Positions 5,715 to 5,961 of a stretch of 5,961 nucleotides of DNA are shown here, piece after piece. The DNA comes from Sporomusa silvacetica DSM 10669 (GTDB lineage Bacteria; Bacillota; Negativicutes; Sporomusales; Sporomusaceae), in NCBI RefSeq assembly GCF_002257705.1, contig NZ_LSLK01000015.1, positions 1-5,961 on the forward strand. Reading direction: 5' to 3'. The position numbers were made by a program, and so were the translations under genes. Position 1 is the first letter of the stretch, and every line of letters starts with the position of its first letter. Under the pieces are notes generated by a model that did not search any database, was not told the DNA's origin, and saw nothing but the letters and a program-made list of their open reading frames with translations.

Positions 5715-5849
5715 TCCGTACTGTTTATGTCTGGTACCCATCGAAACTCCCGTAACACCCGGCTTTTGCCGGAAAAAGCGTTCCGCAGGAGAAAAGCCAG
5801 GCGGTATTCCGTTAAAAAATCCGTACTGTTTGAGCGTGAACTGGTACCC
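5715..5849. repeat. Direct repeat pair 105 bp apart with internal hairpin
   Basis: TCCGTACTGTTT followed by CTGGTACCC occurs at 5715-5739 and again at 5820-5849, the second with five extra bases in the middle. Between them lies CCGGC-TTTT-GCCGG (5759-5772). The first copy directly abuts the stem-loop at 5641-5714. The arrangement looks like the remains of a small mobile or structured element. Open frames crossing it look non-coding. Confidence 0.6.
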
Positions 5850-5890
5850 TAAATTAGGACAGTGAGAAGAAATCCGTTTTAGGAAACGAT

Positions 5891-5927
5891 AAGATGATCC
5901 CGATATTGATTCGGGGTCATCTTTTTT
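5891..5927 (+). terminator. Strong intrinsic terminator without a visible gene
   Basis: AAGATGATCCCGA (5891-5903) pairs with TCGGGGTCATCTT (5911-5923) over 13 bp including one T-G wobble that works only in the + strand RNA. The loop is seven bases and a T-run reaches 5927. A 5-bp hairpin, CGTTT/AAACG (5875-5888), lies just upstream. No + strand gene precedes it in the window. It could end an unannotated transcript or act as an attenuator for a gene beyond the right edge. Confidence 0.75.
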
Positions 5928-5961
5928 AATCCCCATTGGTAACGTTGGCAATTGTAATACT

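Noticed and set aside
5544..5852. + strand open frame of 102 codons
   Set aside because: It starts at TTG without a good ribosome binding site, has a basic low-complexity product, and spans the hairpin and direct repeats; it looks non-coding.
5691..5951. - strand open frame of 86 codons
   Set aside because: It runs through the terminator stem and both direct repeats and has no recognisable domain; probably chance.

Overview
The window looks like a chromosomal segment of a diderm Firmicute (Negativicutes, perhaps Sporomusaceae-like). This is inferred from two features found together: Firmicute-style genes with strong AGGAGG-type ribosome binding sites and intrinsic terminators, and an outer-membrane autotransporter whose barrel ends in phenylalanine. 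No rRNA, tRNA or CRISPR array is visible.

Layout. Positions 1-116 (- strand) look like the 5' end of a group II intron that runs off the left edge. It abuts a short repeat-rich stretch at 117-147. Positions 148-408 are AT-rich and hold no gene I can support. Positions 409-546 form a compact block of strong stem-loops, a candidate structured leader RNA or dispersed hairpin element. A translationally coupled two-component pair follows on the + strand: a 7TM/PAS/HisKA_3 sensor kinase (619-2334) and a NarL/LuxR-type response regulator (2331-2993). An intrinsic terminator at 3006-3058 closes this operon.

Convergent to it on the - strand is an autotransporter adhesin locus (5374 down to 3110, 755 codons' worth of DNA). 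It has a signal peptide, a Ser/Thr/Ala/Gly-rich passenger with about four 35-37-residue tandem repeats, and a pertactin-type beta-barrel. The reading frame is broken twice, -1 near 5171-5210 and +1 near 3947. The second break lies next to a perfect 20-bp inverted repeat. The two shifts compensate, so signal peptide and barrel share one frame while the passenger is in another. The locus is therefore a pseudogene, a switched-off allele, or contains sequencing errors.

The putative autotransporter promoter has a TAAAAT -10 box and no recognisable -35. Two near-identical palindromes with core GTACTwwAGTAC are centred near -42 and -75, as expected for an activator-dependent promoter. The neighbouring response regulator is an obvious but unproven candidate activator.

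Positions 5530-5960 have no convincing gene. They hold a small REP-like palindrome, a 21-bp stem-loop whose wobble pairs fit transcription from the - strand, a direct repeat pair 105 bp apart, and a strong + strand terminator with no visible gene to terminate.
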